Position numbers and translations under genes: made by a program. A DNA stretch of 64,000 nt, taken from positions 22,457,249-22,521,248 of the forward strand of contig NC_049980.1 in assembly GCF_000003815.2 (NCBI RefSeq), read 5' to 3'. This DNA comes from Branchiostoma floridae (lineage: Eukaryota > Chordata > Leptocardii > Amphioxiformes > Branchiostomatidae). The notes beneath the pieces were generated by a model. That model had not been told where the DNA came from and did no database searches. It saw only the letters and a program-made list of their open reading frames with translations. Shown here in pieces: positions 10,803 to 20,980 of this stretch; positions within the stretch are counted from its first letter, which is position 1; every line of letters starts with the position of its first letter.

Positions 10803-13800
10803 ATGTCCTTCAGTCCGCTGGTGATCCCGCCGCCGTGCTTCGCCAGCCAGCTGCCCCGGGGGTGCCCCCTCACCCTCCCGGAGACACCGAAGAGCGCGCA
10901 CGGGGCCTCCCCGGAAACATTCATGGTGCGGCTACCGAGAAATCAGATGGGTAGGTGAAACTATAGAACTGTGTGCGCTTTACTCACACGTTTTCGTCTT
11001 GGAACCCATAGTTTAAATCAAAGTCTGTTCACCCGTAATCTTGTTGTTAGTACAGCTTGTTCTTGTGGTTATCCATGTGAAAGTATCAGTCACTTCATGT
11101 TACACTGCCCTAACTACAATCATCAGAGATCTTCCCTCTTCGGCAATTTGAGAAGACTGGTAGGTTTTGATATGGACAATCTATCCATATAGATATGTAC
11201 AATTTAGTACAATTGCTTTTAAATGGATCTTCTTTTCTGTCCTCTGCAGACAACTCCAAAATATTAATGTTTGTGCAGACTTTCTTAATAGATACCAATC
11301 GCTTCAATAATGTCTAAACATCATCCTACCAGCCTTAAGGGACTTAGTTAATCATCATATTCTCAGTTTATATCTTTGAATCTTCATTTGTTGTTTTTGC
11401 TTCAGTGCTTTGCTGTATTTATTTATCCATGTATTTGTATTCTTTTGCGGTGGCGGCATGAATATAAGTCACGACTTGAGTGTGCCGTCACCATGTCTTG
11501 TAAATATATGTTGCAATAATAATAAAAAAAAACTGTGTGGGTAGAGTCTTGACTCATTACATGCTTGCTCTGCTCGCACACACACACATCTACCATGCCT
11601 GGGCCATCTCATGCTCTCAACCTGCCACTTAGATCACTGCATACTGCAGATCTGTTTAAACTTTAAGTGATAATTCAAGAGAAAAAAACTCTTTTCACGA
11701 CAGACCCACAAAATGAATTTTTTCATGAACGTAAGGAGAAACAAGTAACAATTACACGTAGTTATTTGGTTTTCCAGCTCAGAGAATGTATCATTGCCTT
11801 ACCTCTCACTCACATCCTCTCACTCCAGGAGGACGTAACTAACTGTTACACTTTTATCATCAAGTCAAAGCTCTTTGCTATTGTTGTTACAAGTAACAGT
11901 TACGTGTTTTTGTCCTTTAGAAATACTTGCTAGGATCCGAACTGCACCCTAGTTTCACTTGTTTCTTACTTCAGGAACTTGCAAATGGTTTTGAAGACAA
12001 CCTGTTGTATAATTTTTTTTCTTTAAATTTCACCAGTCATTCAATGCTTTCGAAAATAATTTCATCAGGTTGGTAGATCATAGGACATAAGAGTTTTCTT
12101 TTACACAACCAGTTGATGAACTGGGTGGGTGGGGGTGCAAGCTCAGCCACGTTTGGGATAGTGTTCTTGCCGCCAAAGCGCCACCTACATCGGCTACATA
12201 TAGCGGCAAGAAGCAGAACTCCAGTTAGAAGCTCTGAGGAAGATGTCTGACAGACATCGAAACGTCAGCAGGTGAGAAAACTGGTCGTGTAAAAGAAAAC
12301 TCTTATGTCCCATAACTACTCCCATTCAATGCTTTATTTCCGCAGATATTTACTCGGCGAGTGACTTGGTACAGACGCCCTCCCCAGACTTGCAGAGGGA
12401 AACCAGCAGCCCTTGGAAGCAGAACAGTGATCAGAATCTGACGGAAGTTGTTAGCGAGGTCACCCGGCTACAGGAAGGGCAGAACGTGGAGTTGGCGCGA
12501 CAGAGAGCTCTTCTGAAGCATTTTGAAGTACAGTGTACAACCCTAAAAGGAGCTCTACTCAATGATGTTTCTTATAAGTCAAGTCTACCAGCTTCCCGCA
12601 AAAGTTTTTAAAAATTACCCACTCAGTTTACATAGTTTAGAATTACTCTGCTCTCATGAAATATCGTCGAATGCACTAGTTAACTATATGCACATAATCT
12701 TCATGTAGGCTCGTGTCATAGGCTCGAACATTTGTTTGAATGAATCTTTATCCTTGTCGCAGGTGTACAAAAGATAGCAATAATTCACTTCTCATCCCCA
12801 CGCTACCTCCTAGTAATCCCGAACTGTCGAAGTTATTTGAACGACGTCTCTTTAAAGGATCGATATTTGCGATATCAAATTTACTGACATCGTTTTTCTA
12901 TATTTTTCATCCCTTTTCACCGTTTCCTGGCTCTCCCGTTCACAGGAGCAGTTGAAGACAGGTACGTCTTTCACTAGATAAGGTCACAATCTGTTTTGTT
13001 CGTGAGTTCATCAGAAAGCTATGGTCGGATCAAAGGAAATCTGAGAAAAATGAGAAGCCAAATATGTCTGAATTATAAAGTCATGTGGATTTTGTGCTAT
13101 CACATTGACATATTCCTCTGTGTAGAACATGATCCACGAGTCAAATACTCGAAAAATGACTAATACAAAGGGTTGTGATACTGAAGGACCTTTTTGTAAT
13201 CTCTGAATGAATCGGATTACATGTAGTTTCTGTTAATGATCAAATGGACACGTATGCTATCAGTTGCATATTCTACTGAGGTCATCCTTTGTCACCAATT
13301 GCAAAGTTGTTACTAAACAGTGTTGTATCACGAGTAGTAAGTAGGGATAGGTAAGAAGAAACAGATATTTTCTAACTTTTTAAAACTGCGGCAAATGCTG
13401 TTCATTCTGAGAATTACGTGAGATCATCAGTCGGTGCAGACAGGTAGCCTGCAGTAGCTCCAGTTTTCCGCGTACTTGCAGCGCGACAACGGATAGGTGC
13501 CGTAGCAAGGAGTGTTGGTGTAGCACCAAGGACGGGTCTTTTCCGGGTCGTCACCAGGGTTGCGGCAGTAGTACTTGTCCTTCCGCCACTTTGTGGGATT
13601 CTCCTTCAGATACTTGCTCCCGGGCCCGTATCCCTTTGTGTAGAACCACGACTGGCACATCATCCCCCTGACCGTCCTCCGGGACGTCCCCACGTAGCTC
13701 ACGCCGTTGTCTTCCTTGTAGTAGCAGTCCTTGCGAGGCCGCGGTGTTAGCACCGGTTTCTGTGGGCCGCCCCCTGCTACAGGAAAATCAGAAGTGTACA

Positions 13801-16800
13801 GCCTCTCATGACGATCGTACGTGTCAACTATTGGGTTGTCCACTATCCGAGCCAGCGTGGAATCCTTGTAGCAGAGACTGCACGTGTTGCCCCCGTAAAC
13901 AATGGACCTGCACCGGAAATGTCCCATGTAGAGGCAAGCCGTGGCACAGGATTCGAGCGAGATCTGGCTTAAGGGTTTTGCGCAAGCTCCCCGAATTTGC
14001 ATGCCTGGCTTCTTGGTGAACCAGTCCAGGGGTGTATAGCTGTATCCCGCAGGCTTCTTGTAGAAATAGTTGGCGGCGAGGTCGACGAAAAGCCTTGCGT
14101 TGGTGTGGTCCACCATTTTCAACGAGAGGTGACAGGTGGAATTGTGCGGGTCCCCGTGCACGAACGAGTTACAGTCAGTGGCAGAGAGACAGGTTCTCGC
14201 GCAGTCTGCCGGGCTGATGAGTGGGATGGACTTCTGCTCGGTGGTGACCAGCTTCCGGAAGGGCAGTTCGATGAAACTCTCCAGCACCTTCTTGTCGTCG
14301 TTCTCCTTGTTGATGGTGTACTCTATGCGGATTCCCTTGTGGTCGCCGTCGGCCTTGTTTCCACTGAAGCGGATAAGCACCGAGTCTAAGATGGAGGTCT
14401 GTATGGGCGGAACCTCGCCGCTATTCTTGGCACAGTAGGTGCTGCCATAGTTGATCAGACCCCAGCGCCGGATCTCCAGAGTGTCCTCCCCTCTCTCGTA
14501 GCAGTCGCCATCGGATGGGGTCAGGTCAAATTCGGTGATGTTAAGTGTGATGCGATCGCTCGGATTCTTCGTCTTGATGAGCCACGTGCACCGCTGGCCG
14601 TTCCTGTACGGACTGGGAAACCCCGGTGTTGTTATGATCCCTCCTGCCTCGCCTGTCTCAAAAACTCCTCCACACACTGCGGTGTCGTCTGAGACGGCCT
14701 CACACTGGTTTCCAGTCAGTCCTTCTGGACACCGGCATTCGCACGCACTAGTCATCGGTCTGTGCACACGCTGGCCCTCGTTCAGGCACTTCCTGGGGCC
14801 CGATTGGCAGTACTTGTCGCACTTGTACATTGTGTTGATGGCCTGGTAGTCGGCCTCTCCCAGACCGGGTGCCGAGAATCCTATCATGAACTGATCGCGC
14901 CAATCTTTTGTTAGCATGGTGGCCAGACCCTTTCTGGTGAAGAAGCGGGATCCATAGTGCATGGCGCTGGCATAATTGTACGGCAGCTTCGTCCTTCCCG
15001 TGACCGCCCAGGGATACTTCATGTACTGGGGTAGCTCGTTGGGGAGTACGTTACCGTTAATCACGTTGACGTTGTCGTCTCGGTCGGGTCGGCTCTGTTC
15101 GTGGTACAGGCCTAGGGCGTGCCCGAGCTCGTGAAGGAGGGTGCGGATGTCGTGGCCCTTGTAACAACCAAGAGACAATGAGAGGTCTTGTCGGCCTAAT
15201 TTCTTTTCATCGTATTTCTTCATGTACCCAAGCGACGAGTAACAGCCGCGCCCGTTTATGACTCGCAGGTAGTAAGGTAGTCGTGGGCTGTTTGTCTTGA
15301 GCTCCTCGAAGTTGACACAAGTGTACTTCTCAATAACAGACATGGCCCGCTCAAGTTGATCCCTTTTGTCTTGGTGGTTGTACTTAGGATCGTATCTCCA
15401 TATCACCTTACCGTTCGGCCAGCGGAATTCTTCCAGTCCGACGAATTTGCTCCTTTTCACCCTCCCATGTTGGCCGTTGCCTACTACTGATGTGGCTTCG
15501 CTGTTGGTCGCCACCACAGTAAGAATGAAGAGCGCCAGCAGGCAAGGCAGAGCCATGATACAAGCCTTCCTCAACTGCGGCTTTCAAGCGCTGCCGTGTT
15601 CCAAGCGGTTTAGAATTCGAATTCTACCGAAACGATGTTCCATGTTCGCACCCGCGAAAGTTCGAATTCTACCGAAACGATGTTCCATGTCCGGATTGGG
15701 CTGACGTCACTGCACAGAGACTATAAATAGCTTCTCGGCAAATGGCGTAAAAGCCTATCCTTCTACTTATTTTCTCGTTTTTAATTCTAAAATAATCAAT
15801 GATGCCACTTTTCAAGTTAATATATGTAACAAGCTCTTAATGGTTATAAATATGTAACGACCGGTACAACCACACTTCACTGGCAATGGCGATCGCTAAA
15901 ACAGTATTTTTCATAGTTATTACATTCCCCTACAGTAGAGATCCAGTCGTAGAATCTCCTTTCGGAGGGAGTCGTTGTGGTGACACTGCTTCGCTTTTGC
16001 GTAGGAGAATGAGTTATTGTTGCAGAAATATTTTGGTTACCTTAACTCTGTGCTTAGTTCCAGTTGTAATGATTTGCTATATCACAGAGACCGAGAGGGC
16101 TGACAGTACGCAGGAAGAGGTAGCCCGTGTCACCAGGCGGATCTGTCTCGCACAAGACGAGTCCACCAGGAAGAAAGTCTCCTGTGATGCCTTGCAAAGG
16201 GGCAAGTCATTTCTGTGGCGCTTCACATGTGATAATTTAAAAGTTATTCTATCAATCAATCAATCATCGGTGAGCATCAGTGCTGATGTATTATGGATGT
16301 CGACAACTCTCTCCACACTTAATCTTTACAAATTATAAGTATTTTCTAAGGATTCTCCTCACGTCTTGTACGATCCCCTGGGACACATCTAGACCAACTT
16401 AAATGTTTTGTCATGAATTTCAGTTTCTCCACCCATAGAGGGATAATTAAACAGTATTATTTCTGTCCATTGTTATAGAGGTGCACAGTCTAGTTTCTGA
16501 GGGACTGGAACTGATGATGCAAATGGAATCAGAGAGGAATCAGCAACAAAATGCAAAAAGGTGAGTATAAAAAGATCAGATTAGTTCTATGAGGGTTGTG
16601 AAATTTGAATAAAGCGTGTTCTGTTTTGTGGAATTTTGGTTGTTGATCAAGGGGGAATGATGTGATTTTTCAACTTTTAAAGTTAGATTAAACAAGCGCC
16701 TGATCCTACCATAGAAACGATGAAGGCCGGCTCATAGATAATGATTGGGAAAGCTTGAACTTCATATTACAATGAACAAATATATAATAGTGAGATAAGA

Positions 16801-18449
16801 AAAGGAATGCGTTACATCACAATCTCACCCTGGGTTTTTTTTAAAGTTAAAGGTTCATGTCCTAAAAGTGATCTCCTATGGTTGTATGACAGGAAACATG
16901 GGGAGCTCCGTGAGAGGATGGCGGCTCACAGGCTGCTGGTGGAGCAACACGAGCGCACGGAGCCGCTGAGACAGGAACTCGCGCGTCAACAGAGCAGGAT
17001 AGCCGCGCTCACGGCACAGAGTACGCCTTCGTGCTTCTCTCTCTGTTTTCTTTATCTTCATCAGTTCGTTGCCTTACGCCATTTACTACTAGAGGCGGCG
17101 ACCGCGCTTCCACCAAAGATTTGACAGATAGCTCAACGAATGCCGTGGATAAAGAATGAATTTCTTTTAACGTTTCGTGAGTGCCAAATTATACTTTTAC
17201 ATCGTATATCATATTCTTATGTATTAACTCAATGGTTGCTGTGAAATATCCAGAGCACGAGCTTGAGACCAACCCGACTGAGGCAGATGCGCTCACCAGC
17301 GGTAAGCGGCAGGCGCAGGTACTGCAGGAGCTGGACCGACTCCGCTCGGAGAAACAGCGTCTCGAACAGGTTGTAGAATTAATATGCAATCGCAACTTTA
17401 GAAAATATACTATGCTGTTGAAATTAAAATAATGTTGCTGCATCTTTTTTGCATCAGTTAGCAAATTGACTGTGACTGGGTTCAAAGGACTCTCCAAGTG
17501 AATGATCCATAGCCAATTAAGACACAATGTTGAATGTACATGCAAGGAGGGTACTAGTATATGGTACATGTAACTTTGTCTATTCAGGGCGTAGTCCTCA
17601 AGCTGGGACAAGTTAACCGGGAACAAGAGCGGCAGATGCAACTCCGACAGGACATGGAGGTGCTCAGGGTAAGAGAAAGTGATAAATTCAAAGTACATGT
17701 ACATAGCACAACGTGATGTTCGTTTAGGACAACACAGTTGTCAATACCCTGTTCTGCCCTGTTTTCCGTGCCACAAGAAAGGAACTTTCCGGAAACGTGC
17801 ACTTGCTGCCAGGAGTACGCATTGATCTTGTTTTATGTTCATAATAGCGGCAGCTATAAGACATTGACTTGAAAGCTCCGTACCGTGGGGAAATTTAACT
17901 CCCACCGGACGTTTTGCTTCTGTTTCTGTTGTCGCATATGTGATTCAAGACGGTGCTGGTGGCTTTGCATTACTTTTGATATGTTGGTAATTATGCACGT
18001 ACCGAAGAAACCTAGTGGGCAATTTTGGCCCCCAGCAGCTTATTGAGGTACCGCAGCATTATAGGCCCATACCCCTTGCTGATAACAGCTGGCCGTCTGT
18101 GCGAGGTCAATGACTTCAATTTTTGACACCCGCTTGGGAAATGTTGAGCATGATGACTAGTATAGCCATATTACCGCTATGGCTATGGCATTTAGAAATT
18201 CACCAAACTTGAGACTCTATTGTCGGTATTGAAATGTTTGATCTCTTGTTTGCTCTGCAGAAGCGCAACCGTGCCCAGCTGACGCGCTTGCGCAGATGTG
18301 TGGACGAGACCGAGCGGAGAAACGAGCAGTGGAACCAGGAGGCGAGCCGACTCGAGGAGGCTACTGCGCAGCTGCAGAGGGAGGTGGACGGGACCCAACC
18401 GGAGGACGCTACTGCGCAGATGCGGGGCGAGAAGGGGAAGGGAAAATAG
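10803..18449 (+). CDS. Coiled-coil protein of unassigned family, seven exons
   Basis: Exons are 10803-10950, 12346-12527, 16481-16560, 16893-17020, 17254-17369, 17588-17668 and 18261-18449. All have GT/AG borders and matching phases, giving a 307-residue protein ending in TAG at 18447-18449. The first 50 residues are Pro-rich and lack a signal peptide (MSFSPLVIPPPCF...). From about residue 75 to the end the protein is charged and heptad-like (for example LRERMAAHRLLVEQHE, LDRLRSEKQRLEQ, RNRAQLTRLRRC), so a long parallel coiled coil is expected. No catalytic or zinc-binding motif is visible, and I do not recognise the family; cytoskeletal, centrosomal or meiotic coiled-coil proteins are all possible. 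The donor of exon 2 (gtacag at 12528) is the least certain border. The intron before exon 3 contains the nested astacin gene. A poly(A) signal AATAAA lies at 18608-18613. Confidence 0.7.
10976..11530 (+). mobile_element. 5'-truncated LINE (non-LTR retrotransposon) 3' end
   Basis: The left part encodes the C-terminal zinc-knuckle region typical of LINE reverse transcriptases (LTRFRLGTH..., CSCGYPCE, HFMLHCPNY, LF). The sequence ends in an A-rich tail (aataataataaaaaaaa). Exact 9-bp direct repeats AACTGTGTG flank it at 10967-10975 and 11531-11539, a target-site duplication. The insertion starts only about 25 bases past the donor of exon 1 of the coiled-coil gene, in sense orientation. Confidence 0.75.
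12038..12335. mobile_element. Foldback element with 13-bp target duplication and hammerhead-like core
   Basis: The direct repeat cattcaatgcttt at 12038-12050 and 12323-12335 brackets about 272 bp. Near its ends are inverted arms of about 30 bp (12086-12115 and 12280-12309, starting acataagagttttcttttac). Inside, CTGAGGA (12234-12240), a perfect 8-bp stem palindrome (12242-12258) and GAAAC (12259-12263) occur in the order of a hammerhead core, with one extra A. Similar motifs are known from Penelope-like elements. The right repeat ends 10 bases before exon 2 of the coiled-coil gene. Confidence 0.55.
12528..13426. other. Intronic stretch without recognised features
   Basis: This part of the large third-exon intron, before the nested astacin gene, holds only short ORFs and AT-rich sequence. 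A coding exon here cannot be excluded, but none is needed for phase continuity between exon 2 and exon 3. Confidence 0.4.
13427..15556 (-). CDS. Intronless secreted astacin protease with EGF, CUB, two PAN and kringle domains
   Basis: This is a single 709-residue ORF. The ATG at 15554-15556 is chosen because it opens a good signal peptide (MALPCLLALFILTVVATNSEA); the ORF remains open a few codons further but with no ATG. A short propeptide ends at a furin-like RVKR (about 32-35). The astacin catalytic domain follows, with the zinc signature HELGHALGLYHEQSRPD (about 142-158) and the Met-turn SAMHYG (about 197-202). Next come an EGF-like module (Cys about 250-285), a CUB domain (about 295-415), two PAN/apple-like modules (about 424-500 and 514-590) and a C-terminal kringle (about 611-707) with YCRNPG and RPWCYT motifs and two extra cysteines. 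The active-site residues are intact, so an active secreted metallopeptidase is expected; its substrate is unknown. The absence of introns in so modular a protein, inside the intron of an opposite-strand gene, suggests retroposition or intron loss. Confidence 0.9.
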   Translation of the reverse strand: MALPCLLALFILTVVATNSEATSVVGNGQHGRVKRSKFVGLEEFRWPNGKVIWRYDPKYNHQDKRDQLERAMSVIEKYTCVNFEELKTNSPRLPYYLRVINGRGCYSSLGYMKKYDEKKLGRQDLSLSLGCYKGHDIRTLLHELGHALGLYHEQSRPDRDDNVNVINGNVLPNELPQYMKYPWAVTGRTKLPYNYASAMHYGSRFFTRKGLATMLTKDWRDQFMIGFSAPGLGEADYQAINTMYKCDKYCQSGPRKCLNEGQRVHRPMTSACECRCPEGLTGNQCEAVSDDTAVCGGVFETGEAGGIITTPGFPSPYRNGQRCTWLIKTKNPSDRITLNITEFDLTPSDGDCYERGEDTLEIRRWGLINYGSTYCAKNSGEVPPIQTSILDSVLIRFSGNKADGDHKGIRIEYTINKENDDKKVLESFIELPFRKLVTTEQKSIPLISPADCARTCLSATDCNSFVHGDPHNSTCHLSLKMVDHTNARLFVDLAANYFYKKPAGYSYTPLDWFTKKPGMQIRGACAKPLSQISLESCATACLYMGHFRCRSIVYGGNTCSLCYKDSTLARIVDNPIVDTYDRHERLYTSDFPVAGGGPQKPVLTPRPRKDCYYKEDNGVSYVGTSRRTVRGMMCQSWFYTKGYGPGSKYLKENPTKWRKDKYYCRNPGDDPEKTRPWCYTNTPCYGTYPLSRCKYAENWSYCRLPVCTD
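15616..15690. repeat. Two-copy 30-bp direct repeat upstream of the astacin gene
   Basis: An identical 30-bp unit beginning ttcgaattctaccgaaacga occupies 15616-15645 and 15661-15690 (period 45 bp). It lies 60-135 bases before the astacin ATG, in the likely 5' UTR or promoter, and each copy contains overlapping TTCGAA/GAATTC palindromes. Confidence 0.85.
15695..15729 (+). promoter_or_regulatory. Inverted CCAAT, CRE and TATA elements between divergent genes
   Basis: ATTGG (inverted CCAAT) at 15695-15699, a perfect CRE palindrome TGACGTCA at 15702-15709 and TATAAATA at 15722-15729 stand in canonical order for plus-strand transcription, 160 bases before the ATG at 15886. The region also lies about 140-170 bases upstream of the astacin ATG on the minus strand, so it may serve both. 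This is motif evidence only. Confidence 0.55.
15886..16338 (+). CDS. Short type II membrane-like ORF, possibly a truncated gene
   Basis: A 150-codon ORF sits 160 bases after a TATA box. A second Met (16012) starts a short basic-Cys leader and one strong hydrophobic segment (ILVTLTLCLVPVVMICYI), followed by a charged stretch with spaced cysteines and WRFTCDNLKVI. This layout resembles the N-terminus of Golgi carbohydrate sulfotransferases, but no PAPS-binding motif follows. The frame runs into a tcaatcaatcaatca repeat and then low-similarity residues, so the gene may be truncated or may splice at gtgagc (16270-16275) to exons I did not find. The sulfotransferase idea is weak inference. It lies on the same strand as, and inside an intron of, the coiled-coil gene. 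Confidence 0.35.
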   Translation: MAIAKTVFFIVITFPYSRDPVVESPFGGSRCGDTASLLRRRMSYCCRNILVTLTLCLVPVVMICYITETERADSTQEEVARVTRRICLAQDESTRKKVSCDALQRGKSFLWRFTCDNLKVILSINQSSVSISADVLWMSTTLSTLNLYKL

Positions 18450-18607
18450 CTCATGCAATGTTTACAAACGTAACACAAAAACGTATAAACTAGATTTCGG
18501 TTGATCATATCTCCGTGGACACTTTTTCAATTCAATTGTATTGTATATCATGGCCTGGTCCAGTGGGTCAGGTTGTCGGATTAGATGAATAGTTTATCTG
18601 AATGGAA

Positions 18608-18613
18608 AATAAA
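18608..18613 (+). other. Poly(A) signal of the coiled-coil gene
   Basis: AATAAA about 160 bases after the stop codon at 18449, consistent with a short 3' UTR. Confidence 0.5.
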
Positions 18614-20980
18614 CATAAGAGAGGCGAAAAGCTACCTATTAATGTAAGTTGAAAACATTAACATAGACCTACCTACTCGATATTGAATTTGAACTGATTC
18701 CAGAATTCCCAAAATTGAGCGGATACCACCAGAACAACATAACGTATATTGTTCGCCGTGATATCAACATTGTAATGTTTTCTGCCGTTCTCAGCTTATT
18801 TATGAGAGAAGTTAGAAGTTCGTTGCTAACAGCTTGAACAAAAATCCATGTAATAGCCGGGTACCTAGCTACCGTGGTGTCAAGGCCGACATTGATGATT
18901 AGTGGAAGAAAGCTTGGGCCATTTTTGTTTCAAGGCAAGATTTTGTTAGGCTTTACCCAAATGTTTCGGAAAATATGCGTAACTGTTGCACACTGTTTCA
19001 TTGTAAATGTGAAATAAAATGACACAATTCAACCGTAGCAAATAGCCCATAACCTGTGCCATCAGTGTAGCTGGATCAAGGCGATTGAAAAATGCAACTT
19101 TCAACCTCCTTGGCTGGATAGTGCCACAGAAGCCAACGAACCTCTTTAGAAGTTCAATGTCATTGAGTCTTATGATTCAAAAATACGTCTTGCAGCTGTG
19201 CTTTTGTTCGCAAGTCAAAAATTGAGCCAGCGGTTATACGGAGGCTCGAGGATGGGCTTAGGCTTTTGGGGTCCGTCTTTCAGTAATCTAACGTTCCATG
19301 TAGTCCTGATTTCACTGATTGCATCACAATACATACGAGAAGAAAAAGACCCACAAAAAACGAAAAAGAAACTCAATATGTTTGGTAATCTCATGTTCAT
19401 GAGGCTACATGCCCGTAGCCAGGGGGGGTTCGGGGGGTTCGGAAGAACCCCCCCACATGCTCAAAGGTCCACTTTTTCATGCTCAAAGGTCCACTTTTTC
19501 ATGTCCAAGATTTTTTTCAAAGGCGTGACTGATTTGCATTATTCACTTATATATAGACATTTCATTCAATCCTAGTGCAAAATTTGCCCCCAGAAAGTGC
19601 AGGAAATGGCTTTTCAGAGGGTCCAGATTTCAAAATTTCCCCAGACCACCATTGCAACGCCTCCCGCCTTTGGTATCGGACATGGTGAAAATATGTCGGG
19701 GGAGTCGGCCTCAAAGACTTGTGCCAAAAACCTTGTGTATTTTAAGAGAAATTCCATTAAACTTAGCCAGCGAATTTTGCCCGTCAAAATGCAGGAAATG
19801 GCGTTTCAGAGGGCTAAGATTTCAATTTTTCCCGGGGGAGCATGCCCCCGGACCACCCTAGGCAGCTCACGCCTTCGGCGTGAGTCTCGCGCCTTCGGCG
19901 CTCGATGGTCCCACAAGTACTAAAAAGAACCCCCCCACCCAAAATCCTGGCTACGGGCATGCGGCTACTTAGGACCACTTAGCAGTGCGAAAGATCACTG
20001 TAGAAACTGCACATCTGCTTGATCACGGAAAAAACTGAGACGAGATGCATGCTGGGTAAAGTCCCGTTGTGAGGTCAATGACCCAGCTGTGATACGAGAG
20101 TCGAAACGGATTTTCTTCGTTTTGACATGTTATTTTCTTCTCGACCAGATGAGGTTTCTCTCTGTCGTTTGTACGACTAATTCAACATTGAAGGAAGCTG
20201 TGTGGACATTGATTCTCTCGCAAGGTAGGTAACTGTGCCAAAGAAAAAGCGTTTGTAGCGCCAGAGAGTGTTGAACGTTGGGGGAGGGGGGCGTTTGTGT
20301 TTACAAACATCAACGTTACTCGTTGCAATTGCACGGACGTGTAGCCTAGGGTAAAAAGAAACTATCTACACGTTATCTGTATGTGCAGATCAATGGGGAG
20401 GAGTTTGTAGGTCGCTAACTCATCAGGTAATCAGACCTTTGCATTTCACACATCGCGTCGTGCATCTTCCAAGTTTAGATTAAAAGAAGAAGCAGAATCT
20501 CTACAAAATTTGATCACATACCTGCCTATATTGCCTATAGTAAGCTCCTACTAGTCGTAGGCCAGGCCAGGGACTGGCCTCTTGCTCCTTTCCGTGAGGC
20601 CACTTTATTGAACAATCTCGAGCCACAGCATCAGCTTCCCTTACACTTTACTCCAGTGTTTTGATTTTATCTGGTTTGTTCAAGACTTGGGAGGTCTTCC
20701 TCGGGTAGAACAAGGAGGTCTTATTGCTTAGGCCAGATGATGAATCATTTTAACCTCCATTGAGGAAAATGTAATGCTAGTAACATTGCAAATAATAGTC
20801 TCTTGTTGAAATATATAGTCACCGTTGTATTATCATTCATAGTAGCTTTACTGAACCTCCCTGATAAAGCTGATAATTTTGTGTCATTTCTAGCAGACTG
20901 CTGAGACATCTGTCAGGATGTCAGCCAACTGGAAGAAATAGCCAAGGTCAGGGGAACAGAACTCTGGCAAGGGACCAACA
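18614..20980. other. Intergenic region and likely GON4L 5' region
   Basis: Apart from the transposon at 19408-19961 there is no supported coding exon up to 20980. Probable 5' structures of the following gene are a donor at 20225 (gcaag/gtaggt) and an acceptor at 20896 (ttctagcag). These suggest a first exon ending at 20224 and a second beginning at 20897. A tiny upstream ORF of seven codons precedes the ATG at 20981. Confidence 0.45.
19408..19961. mobile_element. Non-autonomous DNA transposon with 16-bp terminal inverted repeats
   Basis: Perfect inverted ends catgcccgtagccagg (19408-19423) and cctggctacgggcatg (19946-19961) enclose 554 bp. GGCTAC occurs just outside both ends and may be the target duplication. 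Inside are a tandem 24-bp repeat (around 19457-19503), two diverged copies of a roughly 50-bp block (around 19600 and 19790, both with gcaggaaatggc), G/C runs just inside the ends, and two adjacent short hairpins around 19866-19905 with TTC loops. No transposase is encoded. The family is not identified. Confidence 0.65.

Noticed and set aside
13997-14389. Plus-strand ORFs opposite the astacin gene
   Set aside because: They are antisense shadows of a strongly supported 709-residue coding frame with high GC third positions.
15557-15574. Start of the astacin ORF six codons upstream of the chosen ATG
   Set aside because: The first codon there is TTG; the first ATG (15554-15556) gives a clean signal peptide.
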